From the NCBI RefSeq assembly GCF_018139145.2, contig NC_059477.1, forward strand, positions 41,324,502-41,388,501: a DNA stretch of 64,000 bases, in the 5' to 3' direction. The position numbers and the translations under genes were made by a program. A model generated the notes under the pieces. That model was not told where the DNA came from, did no database searches, and was given only the letters and a program-made list of their open reading frames with translations. The stretch comes from Gymnogyps californianus. Lineage: Eukaryota; Chordata; Aves; Accipitriformes; Cathartidae. This document shows, one piece after another, positions 37,401-48,539 of the stretch. Position 1 is the first letter of the stretch; each line of letters begins with the position of its first letter.

Positions 37401-40400
37401 ACCTCTGATGAACTTTGAGAAAAACCGGCCTGTGATAATGGTGAAACTACTAAATAAACCTCTCTGGAAAAGAAAGACATTATTTAGGAAACGGCACAGA
37501 AAGAGGGACCTCTAAACTATGCTGCCATCTCTACTGGTTATGCCATTAATTAGTTTATCAGTATTCACGGTAAAAGGAGGAATGATGATCTTCTGGCGGA
37601 GGCAATCCCTGTTTGTGTATGAATCCTAGGCCAAAAAGGCCCCACTTCCATTTCACACCTTTAGAAACTTCATTGTCCTGCCAACAAATGTATAATAACT
37701 ACTAAACCACCAATACACCCATTATCAGAAGTGACTAATAGCTTCAAAATGGTGGTGTTCCAACGGAATCATTCAAACGTTTTGGGGCGAGTATGTAAAA
37801 AAAATCTAGTATCCATGTATGTGTACTTCAGCTTCCCTGCCTCTCCATATAAAACAAAAATACCTTCCTCTCTGCGGTTCTATGAAAGTTAATTACTTGA
37901 TGTTCCTAAAACAGGGCGCATGCACTATGTATCACTAAAAAACAACCTTAGAAGTAAGCTTTCATTGCCTAAAGAATTTGAAGGCAAAAAATGAGCCTTT
38001 ATATTAGAAAGGTTGACTGCTATGTACAAAACTTTCTAGTTAAACGGAAAAAAGGCTAACTTTTATTCATTTTAAAATAGCCTGAACTGAAAGAACTTCT
38101 CACTATAGGGAGTAAATGGAATTTTGTCATCTCAGACATCAAAATATTATTTGTTCAATGTCTGAATTGTAATTATTATAAAATAATTTGTAGATGAACC
38201 TACCCCGAAACTATTCAGCAGTAGAAGCTGCAGAAGGATTTAGCTACCCAGGGAGCTGGACAACAGCTAAGCATATGTAAAACAGCAGTAGGCTGGGATC
38301 TTCTGCTGGTTGCAGAAGCAAGATTATAGGTTTTAACTTACAGAACTTTAGATCGCCTTGGATTGGCTCACCCCATCCATCTTGCCAAAGGCACAATCAT
38401 CAGAAAGAAATGTTACAGTTGGGTTCTCTTCCTTATAAAAAAGAAGTGGACAGCTAGTAGGTGTTCCTTGAGAGACTTCTAAGACTATAAACTTGCTCCA
38501 TCCTTCTTTAGATCTGAAATAGGTCAAATTTGGGAATTTTCCGTGCTCTTTACAAGGAAACCTATAATGTGCCAGATTTTCAGGAATTAGAGCACTTGGG
38601 GAGAGATATGCTTTTTGTAACAGTGAACAGGAAAAAAGGGGTGTCTGCAGGCTGAGCTGCTGTTGGCAGGATTATTTTAATGCTACTTAAATTCTGTGCA
38701 GAAATTATGAAATCCCTAAATCACCGATTATGGGCTGAAACCAAAACACATTAACTTAGACCAATTCATATCTATCAGGCAGCACTGTCCCAGAGTCACA
38801 CTTCTGACTTCCTCAGGATTCCTGCTACATTTCTACATAACTACCTTTAATAAAAAGCAGTGCTGTTTACTTGGTAGATCAGAGAAGTGAGACACTATCA
38901 TGGGCCTGAGGAAGATGCAATTTAAGATGAAGCACTGAGAGGCAACAGCAGCTCTCACCTTTAATGTTGTCAGATCTCATTGCTCAGGCACTGATGTAAT
39001 AGATTTTCCTGCTACCCATCATTTAGAAATATTTCACTGTGCTACAAGAAATACAACCCACAACAGATACAACAGAACCTCTGGAAGCTCCCCTTCCCTT
39101 TGTAATTTTACTCTATATCAGTATTTATTAGATGTAGCTGTTCCTCTTTCACAATGGGAATTCTAACAGTCACTATTCGCTCCTTGGAGTCAAGTATTCA
39201 GATAACAGCAGGAGCATCAGTAGCTAAGTTTCTTTCAAGGAAGTGGGTCTCCAATCATATTCCAATCATTTTCCTTTGCAGGAAGGCTTTATTAGCCTAT
39301 AACTGCTGCCTCTAGAAGCAGGACAACGTCTTCTGCCACATAATATATTTGTAAGGGTTAATTCTACATTCTTCAGGTATTAGCCACAATAAACCACAAA
39401 ATTATTAGTAGCTTGTTCATTACCATGGATCTTCACATTTCTTTTCTAAAATTCCAAACAACCAATTTTCAAATGTAATGTCCACAGATTTGATAGATAC
39501 TTGACTCCCAGTTGCCATCTCTTTCTGAAACCAATTAGTTACATTTTGGAGCCTCAATTTCTTAGCATTTTACCAAAACCAGTAACTGATGTCTGAGCCC
39601 CAGTATCCTCCAATCCATGTGAATCTTCAAAAAGTCCACCTCCCACTATTGTTCTTTAACAATACTGTTGGGAACTTCATTATTAAGTTTTCTGTTGAAC
39701 CAAAAAGTGGCACTCCTTCGTCTTCCCCAGCATTCACCTTGTCTATGACATCGAACTGAATCAAATAATATTCCCAGGAATGTTATACTTACTGAGGTTT
39801 TAAATTACTAAAGTGGGACAACAGGACCTCTCTGATGTACAGACTCAGAAACAACTGCAAACATGGAGTCTCACCCGAGGCCTCTCACTCCTCCTCTTGC
39901 TCCAGGCAGCTAACTTCCATTCAGACCTGCAAACCTTTGATTCACTTCTCAAAGGGTTTCTTCAGCTGACTATCACTGCTCATCTCTGCAAGCAAACTCC
40001 AAAATCCACAAATATGTATCTTAAATTTCCTCTATTTCCTGAAAACCTGGCCTGTGACAATGTGGCTACTTCTAACCTGACTGGCTCATCTGACCATTCT
40101 TAACTGCAATCATGACAATGTAATTCACTAACCTACTGACACCTTCTAATTTGTTGTTCCAAGAGAGGCTTCCAGAAGCCATATTTTTAAGGTTTGCAGC
40201 TCAATCTTTGTAACTTTTTTTCTTCTTTGTAATTTAAGTTGGTCAACTATTAACATCCTATAAACTTTACTGCTACAAAAGAACTCAACATTTTAAGATT
40301 CAGGGCTGACATGAAAAGTCAAAGGACAAGCTCTGTTGTCAGTTCTTTTAAAAAACGCTATGCATGTATGCAATTTGTTGCTAAACCTGGAATCCAAACT

Positions 40401-43400
40401 GCACATCACAGCTCTGATAACTAGCCCACTCTCTTCAAGTTCTTCACCCCACCCCTGGGGGCACTTTTCTGTGTGTTTCATTTTGATTCAATGAGCAAAA
40501 CAGATCTAATTTTCTCTAGAACCTAGGTTGTATACCTGACACTAGTACTACGCTTTTCATCAAGCTCCCATAAATTGTTTCTGCTACTAAGAAATAGATG
40601 AAGACTTTGGGTACACTTTTGATACAATGTCTCTGGCTTATGAAAAACATATATGCATTGTATTTACTTGCAGCATTGCCTGTGACAATGTATTTGACTT
40701 TCTTGTGCTCCTCTAATACTGTTTAACAAAAATAATATATATACACAATTTGTGATTAAACTCTGAAGTTAAACCACACATTACAGCTTGGAAAATTAGC
40801 CAACTCTCCTGATCCCACTCTTCAGTCATTACAGAAAGCTTCTAGTATATTTTGAATGACATCGTAAGTAATTACATCTATTCAAGTATTTTCCTTGTTT
40901 CAAAAGAACCAAAAGTCATATTAAGAAAATAAGTCTAAAGAGCACACAATTTAATACTTTAAATATCTGACAATCTCTCCCCACTTGGCCACTTTGCCTT
41001 CCTATTTCTTTTGACTATTTAATTACAAATTGTCACTCTAAAATATGTAATTCTTTATCAACCAATATATATACATATAAAGACTTTCTAAGCCAGTGCA
41101 AAAGATATATTCTTTAAAATCTAGTATCATTGTCAGGACACCGTACTGAAAGAAAACACTTGTCACACATTTTAAGAATTCATCAAAAATAATGGTGAAA
41201 ACATTACAGTGTTGTAGCACTTTTGCTTTCTGTGATGAACACAGAGTTTGTTTATAAAGGGGTACATAAATTATCGCACTGTATTCTGAGAAGGAAAATC
41301 TCTACACAGACCTGAAGAACCTTGTTTTCATAATACAGACTAGGGTTTCAAGAATTCATCCTGGACTCTTCATTGCACTTCAAAACAAGGATTGTATAGT
41401 ATAAATGAGGACTATAGTACAATATCTAGAAAATTTAATTTTACTATGAAATATGTATGAAATCATACATGATAAATGCCACAGTAATAAAAAACTCTGA
41501 CACAACAAACTGCCTCTAAGAGACAATGTAGTGTCTGAAAGCAACAGGAAGCTCTAGTCGGATGATCTTTTCTGACAAGACAGCGCAAATCCTAGAAAGA
41601 AACATCACTCTGTCCTCCAAGAAAATAGGTTAGATATTTCTGAATCTCTGCACAAGTATGTTCAGGAAACAAAAGTCTGGATAGCAGATCAAAAAAGAAA
41701 AATAGTCATTGGTATAAATGTAGCCTTTAATGAAAATGACTTGATGGAGATTGTATTTAAGTGTTAATTTCTGTAAAATTTTGTATCTATGTGTTTGTTT
41801 TTAAACTTGAAGCAGGGAAACATTCATCTTAGTGTGGGTCTACAGGCTCCATCTGATTCCATTAAAAAGGAATTTGTCACACACACAAACTCGCTATAGA
41901 AATAGCTTTACATAACACGATACAGGCCAAATCCTATTCACTTGTAGTTATTAGTACCGCTCACATGAATAAAACGAGCACACTTTAGCCAAACACCAAA
42001 ATACCTGAATCCAAAATAGGGCTATGATTTCAGCATGTATTTTACTTTGTCTTTGTGGATATCAGCTGGATTCAACAACTGCATGTAAAATCTATAAGTT
42101 TGATTACAAGCGTAAAAGGAGAAAATTTTGATGGATGTATACACTGACCCAATCCAAAAGCATACCAGATGCAAGCTTTTGATTTCATTTCAGTTCATCA
42201 ACATTTAAAAGGTTAATTCTACATTTTCTCGTGCACTAAAGCTGTGTTATCCATATAACTGTAAAGTACCTCAATAGTTTTGGAACAGAGTAAAAAGTGC
42301 AAAATAAGGAATAATTTGTAGTAATTTTATTATCTGTCCACTGCACTAAACCTGAAAATTTCTATTAAAACTCTTTTAAAATATTATGAGTTTCACATAC
42401 GTTATGCATACTCATATGAAATTAAAAATAACTTTAAGGCAGTTATTTACCCATTTTTTGTTAAAAAATCAGGCTGTCCTCCAGTATCTGCACTTTTTCC
42501 CACAGCATGGAAAGTTAAGCTGGCTGGTAAGGAGGAGATCCCTGAAAGAGATTAATTTCTTGCTGTTTTGGTCATTTTTGTTTTGGTTATGTAAGGACAG
42601 TGTCTGAACGTGGTCCTCTCTTCCTTCACAGTTTCAAAGGGAGAATTACTTAGACCATGAGGGAAGATTAATGAGACAATGACAAGGGTTATAACTGTTG
42701 ATGTTACTCCTGATATTATAAACCCCATGTTTCCCACTCCAAGTTTTTAAAATGCTTGTATAGATACTATGAATGAGTCTTGCACAATAGCTTCTTACCT
42801 ATAGTGCTGTTTCTGCGTAAACAGTATTGATTCAGTGGTAAGTGTGGAAATAGCAAAGGCACAGCTGAAATCCTCTATTCCTAGCAGGGCTCTGAGGAGA
42901 AAAATGAGACATTGCTGGTTTTTAATTCTTCTCATTATTCCCTAGAAGGAAAGTTATATTTGTGCTGCCTCTAGGCAAAGTACCATCCCACATGAACAAA
43001 AGAATGAAACTAAGATCACATCCATTTCATCTTGCTGCTGCTGCTACTCCTGCACAGAAGCTCTCCGCAGATGCGTAAGTCCCTGACACTGTATCTTCAG
43101 TGCTCATATGTCACAGTAAATGATTCATTAAAAATGCATAGACAGATTGATCTTAGAAGAGGGAAAAAAGATCTGGAGTTTAAGGCAAAAGGAAAATAGA
43201 AATGAAAAGCCAAAAGGTAGGAAAGGGAAACAGCCCCAAAATTCACATGAGAAAGGAATGCAAAAAGACTTTTAAAAAGAAAGAGGAGACAGCAACTGTG
43301 TTGACAATTAACATGTCTACTTGGGATAAAACTCATTCTTTTACTAGCAATAACAGCAACAGCCTAGAGAAAGCTCAAAGCCCTTAAGGCATTTTGCATC

Positions 43401-45280
43401 AAGTACCTCACAAAAATGGTAGGCAATTTCTGCTAAGGTCTGTACAATATTTGCACCAAACTACCTGTTTTTTTTTTAAATGTAATTAAATGGGAGCAAA
43501 TCCCTAATGCAGATATAGATAGCTCTATTGATATTGTGCCTATAATGACATAACTGAAACAATATTATGGTGCTGCACCCATGCAACAGAACTGTTTTTT
43601 ATTGTTTGCATACCAAATATGAGCATATTTGTACTCTCCTTATTTGTTTCTTTTCATATGCTGCATTAGGTAGGTCTGCAAAGGATGCAAGGCTTACGTG
43701 CAGCACCAGTGGGGTTGAAAACAGACTGATGCTTCTGGAGTGGTATGAAAGTCTGAGCAGGCTCCCTGATCCTAGTTACCAATAGTCACCCTAATTCATG
43801 TACCACTTGCCATGGTCCCATTCCGCCTCCAAACTGGGAAGGAAAAGAGAGAAAGATATGCTTCATTCGTGATTCCTGTGATCCTGATAAACACGTGACT
43901 GACGAGATTAACCCTATGCTATTACTGGTTTTGTAATGTTTCCTGGACGGCCATAAGGCTTTACTCTGTTAAAGGAATCCTGCAAGCAAAAGAACACCCA
44001 TGCCTAAGAATAATAAGCTACTTGAGTAAGACACACCTCCTTACTATGACATTAATGCAAATGGTGTTATATAGATGACATATTTATTCTATTTTTATTA
44101 AAAATAATTGGTAAAATACAAATATGGACCATAATTTACATTCTGTCAGTAAAAAAAAAAAAATTAAGCCAAATACCTACAATGGGAAGTATATATATAT
44201 TTTCACACACACACGCAATATTTTTAGCTATAATTTCCTACTCATGTGGCAACACGACAAGCATTTTGAAGAAGCTGAGCCAAGTGAAAATACAACCTGC
44301 AGAACAGGTCACGTTTAAATATTCTGCTATTGAAGAATATTAAAAACTACAGATTAAGTAGGAGTGTTGTAATACATTAATTAATGTTTGTAAATCATTC
44401 TGAAATACTTGGATAAAAGATGGCATAAAAAGTGTTGCCACATGTCTTGATGCTTCTAGATGTGCAGAATCCCTTACATCTTGTTTTGCTTTTTGGATGT
44501 TTCAAATCATCAAAAATATCGTCACTGGATGATTTAGTGTTGGTAAGTGTTTGAACACGGCAGAGAAACACCAAGGATGCCCAAATCCTGATTAAGAACT
44601 CAAGTAGACACCTCAATATAAATAGACTGAAATATCTACATTTCTTCATGTCTGAATCCAGGTGCTAGTGGTGGCTCACCAGGTCTAGTTACCGAACGCC
44701 TCTTGATCAGTGAATTAGCACAGCTCAGACAGCTTGGCAATGTTACTCAGCCTTGACTTGGCTGTATAGTCACATATATGAAATATCTTATACCTAATAT
44801 TCCTTCCAATCTAGTACCACCTAGTAGTCACATCCCCAAAAAACTTAGACCATGCCATCAAGCAGTCTGAAAAGGAAGGTATCTGGAATCACTCAATATC
44901 TGTCTGGGGTTAGTGAACAACATAACCAGTTTTCAGAGAACTTGGTACTGCTTGCTTACGCAAGCGCAGGCCTTTATAAAACACAGGAATTAAAGGCCAG
45001 CATTAAGGCCCTATGCTTTCCTGCACTGATCTCCAGATCTAAGAGATATGCCTTCCTTTTTATTCAGAGACGAGTAATGTATTTTATGGTATCCATTTAA
45101 AAAAAAAAAGCATAGGGAGTGTCACCAAACTCACGAAGCAGCAGAACCACTGTACTTAAGGGGGATAATTTAGTGCAAAAGTGTTTTACCTAGAGGGACA
45201 CAAAGTACCACCAATATACACATCTTCCCCAAAAGGTGAGAACGCTGGAAATTATTCATCCTTCCTGCTCTCTCCCTCCT
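28483..45280. other. Intergenic upstream of ACVR2A, no gene seen
   Basis: About 16.8 kb of AT-rich non-coding sequence. Two adjoining minus-strand open frames (36,873-37,169 and 37,160-37,480, 98 and 106 codons, different frames) and a plus frame at 39,813-40,103 (96 codons) are the longest. None shows a recognisable domain, signal or splice structure. T-runs lie at about 32,918-32,940, and a short TA/CA dinucleotide patch lies at 44,190-44,216. Distal enhancers of ACVR2A could lie here but cannot be detected without alignment. Confidence 0.6.
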
Positions 45281-45934
45281 CTATTCCAAACCAAGCACAT
45301 GTGCTGCTTTATGCCCACGTTCTGGAGCATAGACCATTTGTTCTGCTCTTGCACAGCACGTAAAACAATGTAGTGTTGCACCCGTCTCAGGAACTTCTGA
45401 AGGCTCTCTCACTACAATTAATACTGCAAGCCGCTGGTCTGCGGCAGCCAAAGGACAAACAATGATAGGAAACAGAAGTTTGTTGTGATTCGGAGGGAGG
45501 CTAAGCAAGCTGCCAGAGGCAGGAAGCGCAGCCACCATGCCAGCAGAAGCACCCCGTTCTTCAGGGTGGCCAGCGCAAACGTAATTAATTGCACGTGATA
45601 CGCTGTGTAGGTACAACCACCTATTAATGTAGTATCTTGGCGTGACAGCATCTGAAAGCGAGCCTATAAAACACGCTCTGGGTGTTGTGGCAGCAGCGAC
45701 TGCCCTGAGGAGCGTGCCCGCCATGGGGACCACCACACGCCCCATCTCCTACCAGGGCTGCCTGTCAGGGAGCAGCAGGGGCATTTCTGGCTGGGGGCAG
45801 TGAGGCAGGGGGCCGGGAGAGCAGCGTTTGACATCGCTGGTAGCAACTCACAGCTTTACACCAGGTCTCGCAGCGTTTCTTGCGGTCGTGTTTTTTGGGT
45901 TGTGTGGTTTTTTTTTTTTTTCCTTACAGCTCTC
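45281..45934. other. CpG-island shore upstream of the ACVR2A promoter
   Basis: Intermediate GC sequence leading into the island. The plus strand has TATAAAA at 45,665-45,671 with no obvious initiator. The minus strand carries a 154-codon open frame (45,281-45,745) and a 77-codon one in another frame (45,418-45,651), without domains. This is where an upstream antisense promoter transcript would be expected if one exists. I do not call a gene. Confidence 0.45.
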
Positions 45935-46326
45935 CGTCACCTGACAAGGGCCGCGGTCCGGGAGAAAAGCTCCCGAACACCAAGAACAAGCCCCGCAAAG
46001 GTGAATTAATAATAACGGAGGGTGGGACCGGGAGGCGCCAGCTCTCCTCCTCCGGCGCCGGCAAGGGCCGGGCGCACCGAGCAGGTGCCGGCGGGCGGCG
46101 CAGCCAGAGCCCGTCCCTCACACCTGGCCGGCCGGCACGGCGGCCTCCTCAAGGAGGGCGGGCGCCACCAGCCTCCCCCCCCGCCCGCCGCCGCCGCCAC
46201 CACCACCACCGCACTGCGTTACCGAGGCGAGAGGCGACAGAAGCCGCCCCCACCGACCTTCGCTCTGCAAAGCGGGCAGGGACACCTCCGGGGCGGGGCG
46301 CGGGCAGCGGCCGAGCGCGGAGCACC

Positions 46327-46342
46327 GGGGGCGGGCGGGCGG
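46327..46342 (+). promoter_or_regulatory. Overlapping GC boxes (Sp/KLF-type)
   Basis: A run of GGGCGG-type units overlaps here. Similar single boxes lie at 46,376-46,387, 46,431-46,438 and 46,528-46,536 (GGCGGGGCC). Arrays of this kind are typical Sp1/KLF binding platforms in CpG-island promoters. They sit 150-370 bases upstream of the YY1-type motif, a usual distance for proximal promoter boxes. Confidence 0.55.
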
Positions 46343-46390
46343 CGCCGAGCGAAGGGGCGCGAAAGCCGCGCCCAAGGGGCGGGGGCGCGC

Positions 46391-46402
46391 GGGCGCGCGC
46401 CC
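46391..46402. promoter_or_regulatory. Perfect GC palindrome GGGCGCGCGCCC
   Basis: This 12-base perfect inverted repeat is made only of G and C. It lies in a longer stretch of alternating CG/GC (46,384-46,424) directly after a GC box. Alternating CG can adopt Z-DNA, and GCGCGC cores resemble E2F-type half-sites. The palindrome is seen directly; any protein binding is inference. Confidence 0.4.
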
Positions 46403-46693
46403 GCCCGGCGACGCGGCGCGCGGGCAGGTAGGGGCGGAGGGAGGGAGCGCGCGCCGCCCGACCCCTGGCAGCGGCGGCCGCGCTCCGCCCCGCCGGGGGA
46501 GGGAGGGAAGGAGGGAGGGGGAAGGTAGGCGGGGCCAGGCGGCGGCCGCTGGGTGGTGAGTGGGCAGGGCGGCTGTCAATCCGGGGCGGTGCGCCGCCGC
46601 CCGGCGTCGCGCGACGGGCGGCCGTGATTGTGGGAAAGGAGGGGAGGGTGGGGGAGGGGGAGGAGGAGAGGAAACAAAAACAATCGTCCGGGC

Positions 46694-46705
46694 GCCGCCA
46701 TCTTG
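46694..46705 (+). promoter_or_regulatory. YY1-type motif near the probable transcription start
   Basis: GCCGCCATCTTG is an exact match to the classical YY1 consensus (the reverse of CAAGATGGCGGC). In TATA-less CpG-island promoters this motif commonly sits within a few tens of bases downstream of the start site, in this orientation. That would place a start of transcription near 46,660-46,695, just after the G/A-rich tract at 46,635-46,680. The motif is seen directly; its use as a start-site marker is inference. Confidence 0.6.
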
Positions 46706-46999
46706 GGTCCGTTCTCCACGCCACACAAGTGAATGGGTAGATATGAAATTACCACAGGGGAGCAGCAACAGCAGCAGGGTACGGAGGGCTGTTCCGAGCT
46801 GCCAGCTGGACTCGGGAGACTCTAGAGACGGCTCCCGCCGCCGCCGCCGCCCAGAGAAAACCCCCGGGCTCGGCCTTTTCTCCTCGCCAACCCCTAAACT
46901 GCACTCCTGGAGGGACAAAGTTGGTCTCAGCCGCGCTGCCTCCGCCGCCCGGGAGACGAGAGAGTTGCGTTCAGCAGCGGCTTCCTCGGAGCCGGGAGT

Positions 47000-48484
47000 G
47001 AGCCGGGGTCAGAGTTAGGGGAGAGGGTGACGAGGGGATTCCTCCCCCCTCCACCCTCTGGCCGGGGCTCGCCTGGTGCGCTGTGTGGGAGGCACGAGGA
47101 AAAGACAGCAGGAGTCCGGCAGGCTTTTCCTTTCCACCCCTGCTCGCTCTTATTCCTTTCTCCTAAAAGGAAAAAAAAAAAGAGGAAAAAAAAGGCAAGA
47201 ACTGGATTGAGGGGGTGGGGGGGAGGGGGACCGTCTCGGGTCTCCGTTTGAACAGCAGTGGGGCGGGCGGAGGTGCGGCGAGAAAGAAATGTGTCCGTGA
47301 GGAGTTGGAGAGGAGTGTGCATCAAGCAGAAGAGTCACAAGCCTGCTTCACGGGAGGAAGAAACCTGCCGCCCGTCAAGCCAGCACGGAGGTAGCCGCCC
47401 GCTGCATCCTCCCCTCTGCCCGCAGTCTCGCTCGCCTCCTCGCTTCCAAAGAAGCTGAATTCTCCTAGAAGCACGGCAGTCAAGGAAGGAAGGATTTGCC
47501 ACAAAGAATATATCACCCTCCTCCCCAGCGGCTGGATACTGCATTTTTTTTTTTTCCTTTCAGTCACTCTTCTGTGTTTAAATACCAAATATAGCCTCTT
47601 GGGGGGGAGGGGATGGAAATCTCTTAGAAGAATTTGAAATCTTGCTCGGATTCGGGAGTGCTGGTGTTGCACGGCCCGGGAGAAGGACCGCGGAGACGGG
47701 GGAGAGAAGGGGAGATGTGCGGCTCTCCCTGACTGGCGGCAGGACTAGAGATTTGCCACTTTTCGGGAAGCCCGAAGGTTTGTTTGTTACCAGACTGTTG
47801 TTTCTCCCCTTTTGCTCTTCTGGCTTACGCTAAATCCCTCAGCATTATTAAAGAAAACCGAAGTGTTGCCCACGTGTAGCTGGTGGCTTTCTGTTTTTAA
47901 GGTAGTTTTCATCAAGAAACTGACAAAACTTCCAGCCTTCACCCGGAGGCTTTTGAGGTTTAAAACTGAAATGGAGCTACTTTTCTCCCAAACACTACAT
48001 GTTGTATAAGGGGAGCCAGGACGAAAACATCGTGTTTACTGATTTCGATACGACTCCCCGACACTCGGCACCTACGAGGGATGCTTCACGGAGCTTGATG
48101 TGGGAAAGAGTTGGAGTGTGCTCGGAGACTTCGTCGTGTCCAGCAGCTTAATTGTTGACTTTTTTTTTTTTAAAGTGGATTCGTAGCATACTTTTATGAA
48201 TTAAATTTTGCCACCGTTTGTACAGAAGCCAAATGACACGTGTGTTTTGAAACACGGTTCCAAATATATCCATCCCTCAACCCGGATTCTCGCTAGAAAG
48301 AGCTGGAGGGAGATCGTCAGTGTCTAAACAAAACTGATTTTACTGTTTTATGAACATTAGCTGCTGCAGAAATGTTGCTATAGATTGCTTTATAACGGTT
48401 CAGCAAGAAGGGAGATTTTCCAGCTTGCAGGACCCAGGAAACTGGATACTTAAAGTCACTTAAATGTTTTAACAGCATTGGAAA
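47000..48484 (+). other. ACVR2A: Probable ACVR2A 5' leader (upstream ORF-rich)
   Basis: This stretch joins the CpG-island core to the start codon. It may be a single continuous leader or may be interrupted by a 5' intron. Possible acceptors lie at the TTTTCCAG ending near 48,422, the CAG at 48,428-48,430 and the TTTTAACAG ending near 48,474. Possible donors in the island include CAG followed by GTAGGG at 46,428. Short upstream ORFs start at 47,971 (12 codons), 47,999 (50 codons), 48,081 (5), 48,196 (2), 48,233 (5), 48,350 (37), 48,372 (3) and 48,464 (2). All end before 48,485. The 37-codon one is in the same frame as the receptor and stops 21 bases before its ATG. ORF coordinates were read directly; inclusion in the mRNA is inferred. 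Confidence 0.55.
47211..47229 (+). other. G-quadruplex-type G runs in the leader region
   Basis: The runs are G5, T, G7, A, G5. Splitting the central run supplies four G-triplets with one-base loops, the most stable class of predicted quadruplex. A looser G-run cluster lies at about 46,638-46,672. Both fall within the probable promoter/first exon, so the 47.2 kb one could form in the RNA leader as well as in DNA. Confidence 0.5.
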
Positions 48485-48539
48485 ATGGGAGCTGCTACTA
48501 AGTTGGCGTTCGCTGTTTTTCTTATCTCTTGTTCGTCAG
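48485..48539 (+). CDS. ACVR2A: ACVR2A first coding exon (activin receptor type-2A, signal peptide)
   Basis: This exon encodes the N-terminus of the activin/myostatin/BMP type II receptor serine-threonine kinase, a single-pass plasma-membrane protein that phosphorylates type I receptors to drive SMAD signalling. The reading is MGAATKLAFAVFLISCSSG, with the last Gly codon split after its first base. I recognise this as the ACVR2A signal peptide: a Lys, a hydrophobic core (LAFAVFLI), then a small-residue cleavage region. From memory, human has Ala at position 5 where this has Thr, and chicken has Thr. The start context is strong (A at -3, G at +4). The exon ends CAG and is followed at once by GTAAGTG, a consensus donor, giving a phase-1 junction as expected for this gene. 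Only 18 full codons of a protein of roughly 513 residues are present; the ligand-binding, transmembrane and kinase exons lie beyond the window. The identification rests on memory of the family, but the peptide, start context and donor agree. Confidence 0.93.

Larger units (their letters stand above)
45935..47760 (+). promoter_or_regulatory. ACVR2A: CpG island / ACVR2A promoter and 5' exon region
   Basis: CpG density jumps abruptly here against an AT-rich background. It is densest at about 46,030-46,640 and 46,800-47,010 and tapers by about 47,760. There are several GC boxes (46,327-46,342; 46,376-46,387; 46,431-46,438; 46,528-46,536). No TATA box sits in the dense core, which fits a dispersed-start CpG-island promoter of a broadly expressed developmental receptor. 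It lies 0.7-2.5 kb upstream of the ACVR2A start codon on the same strand. Long open frames on both strands within the island follow from GC-rich sequence having few stop codons and are not evidence of genes. The exact start of transcription cannot be read from sequence. The edges given are by eye. Confidence 0.9.

Noticed and set aside
46118..46918. A 266-codon minus-strand frame, with 191-, 183- and 168-codon frames overlapping it in the CpG island
   Set aside because: Arg/Pro/Ala/Gly-rich on every frame and both strands, as expected where stop codons are scarce in very GC-rich DNA. There is no domain and no splice or start support.
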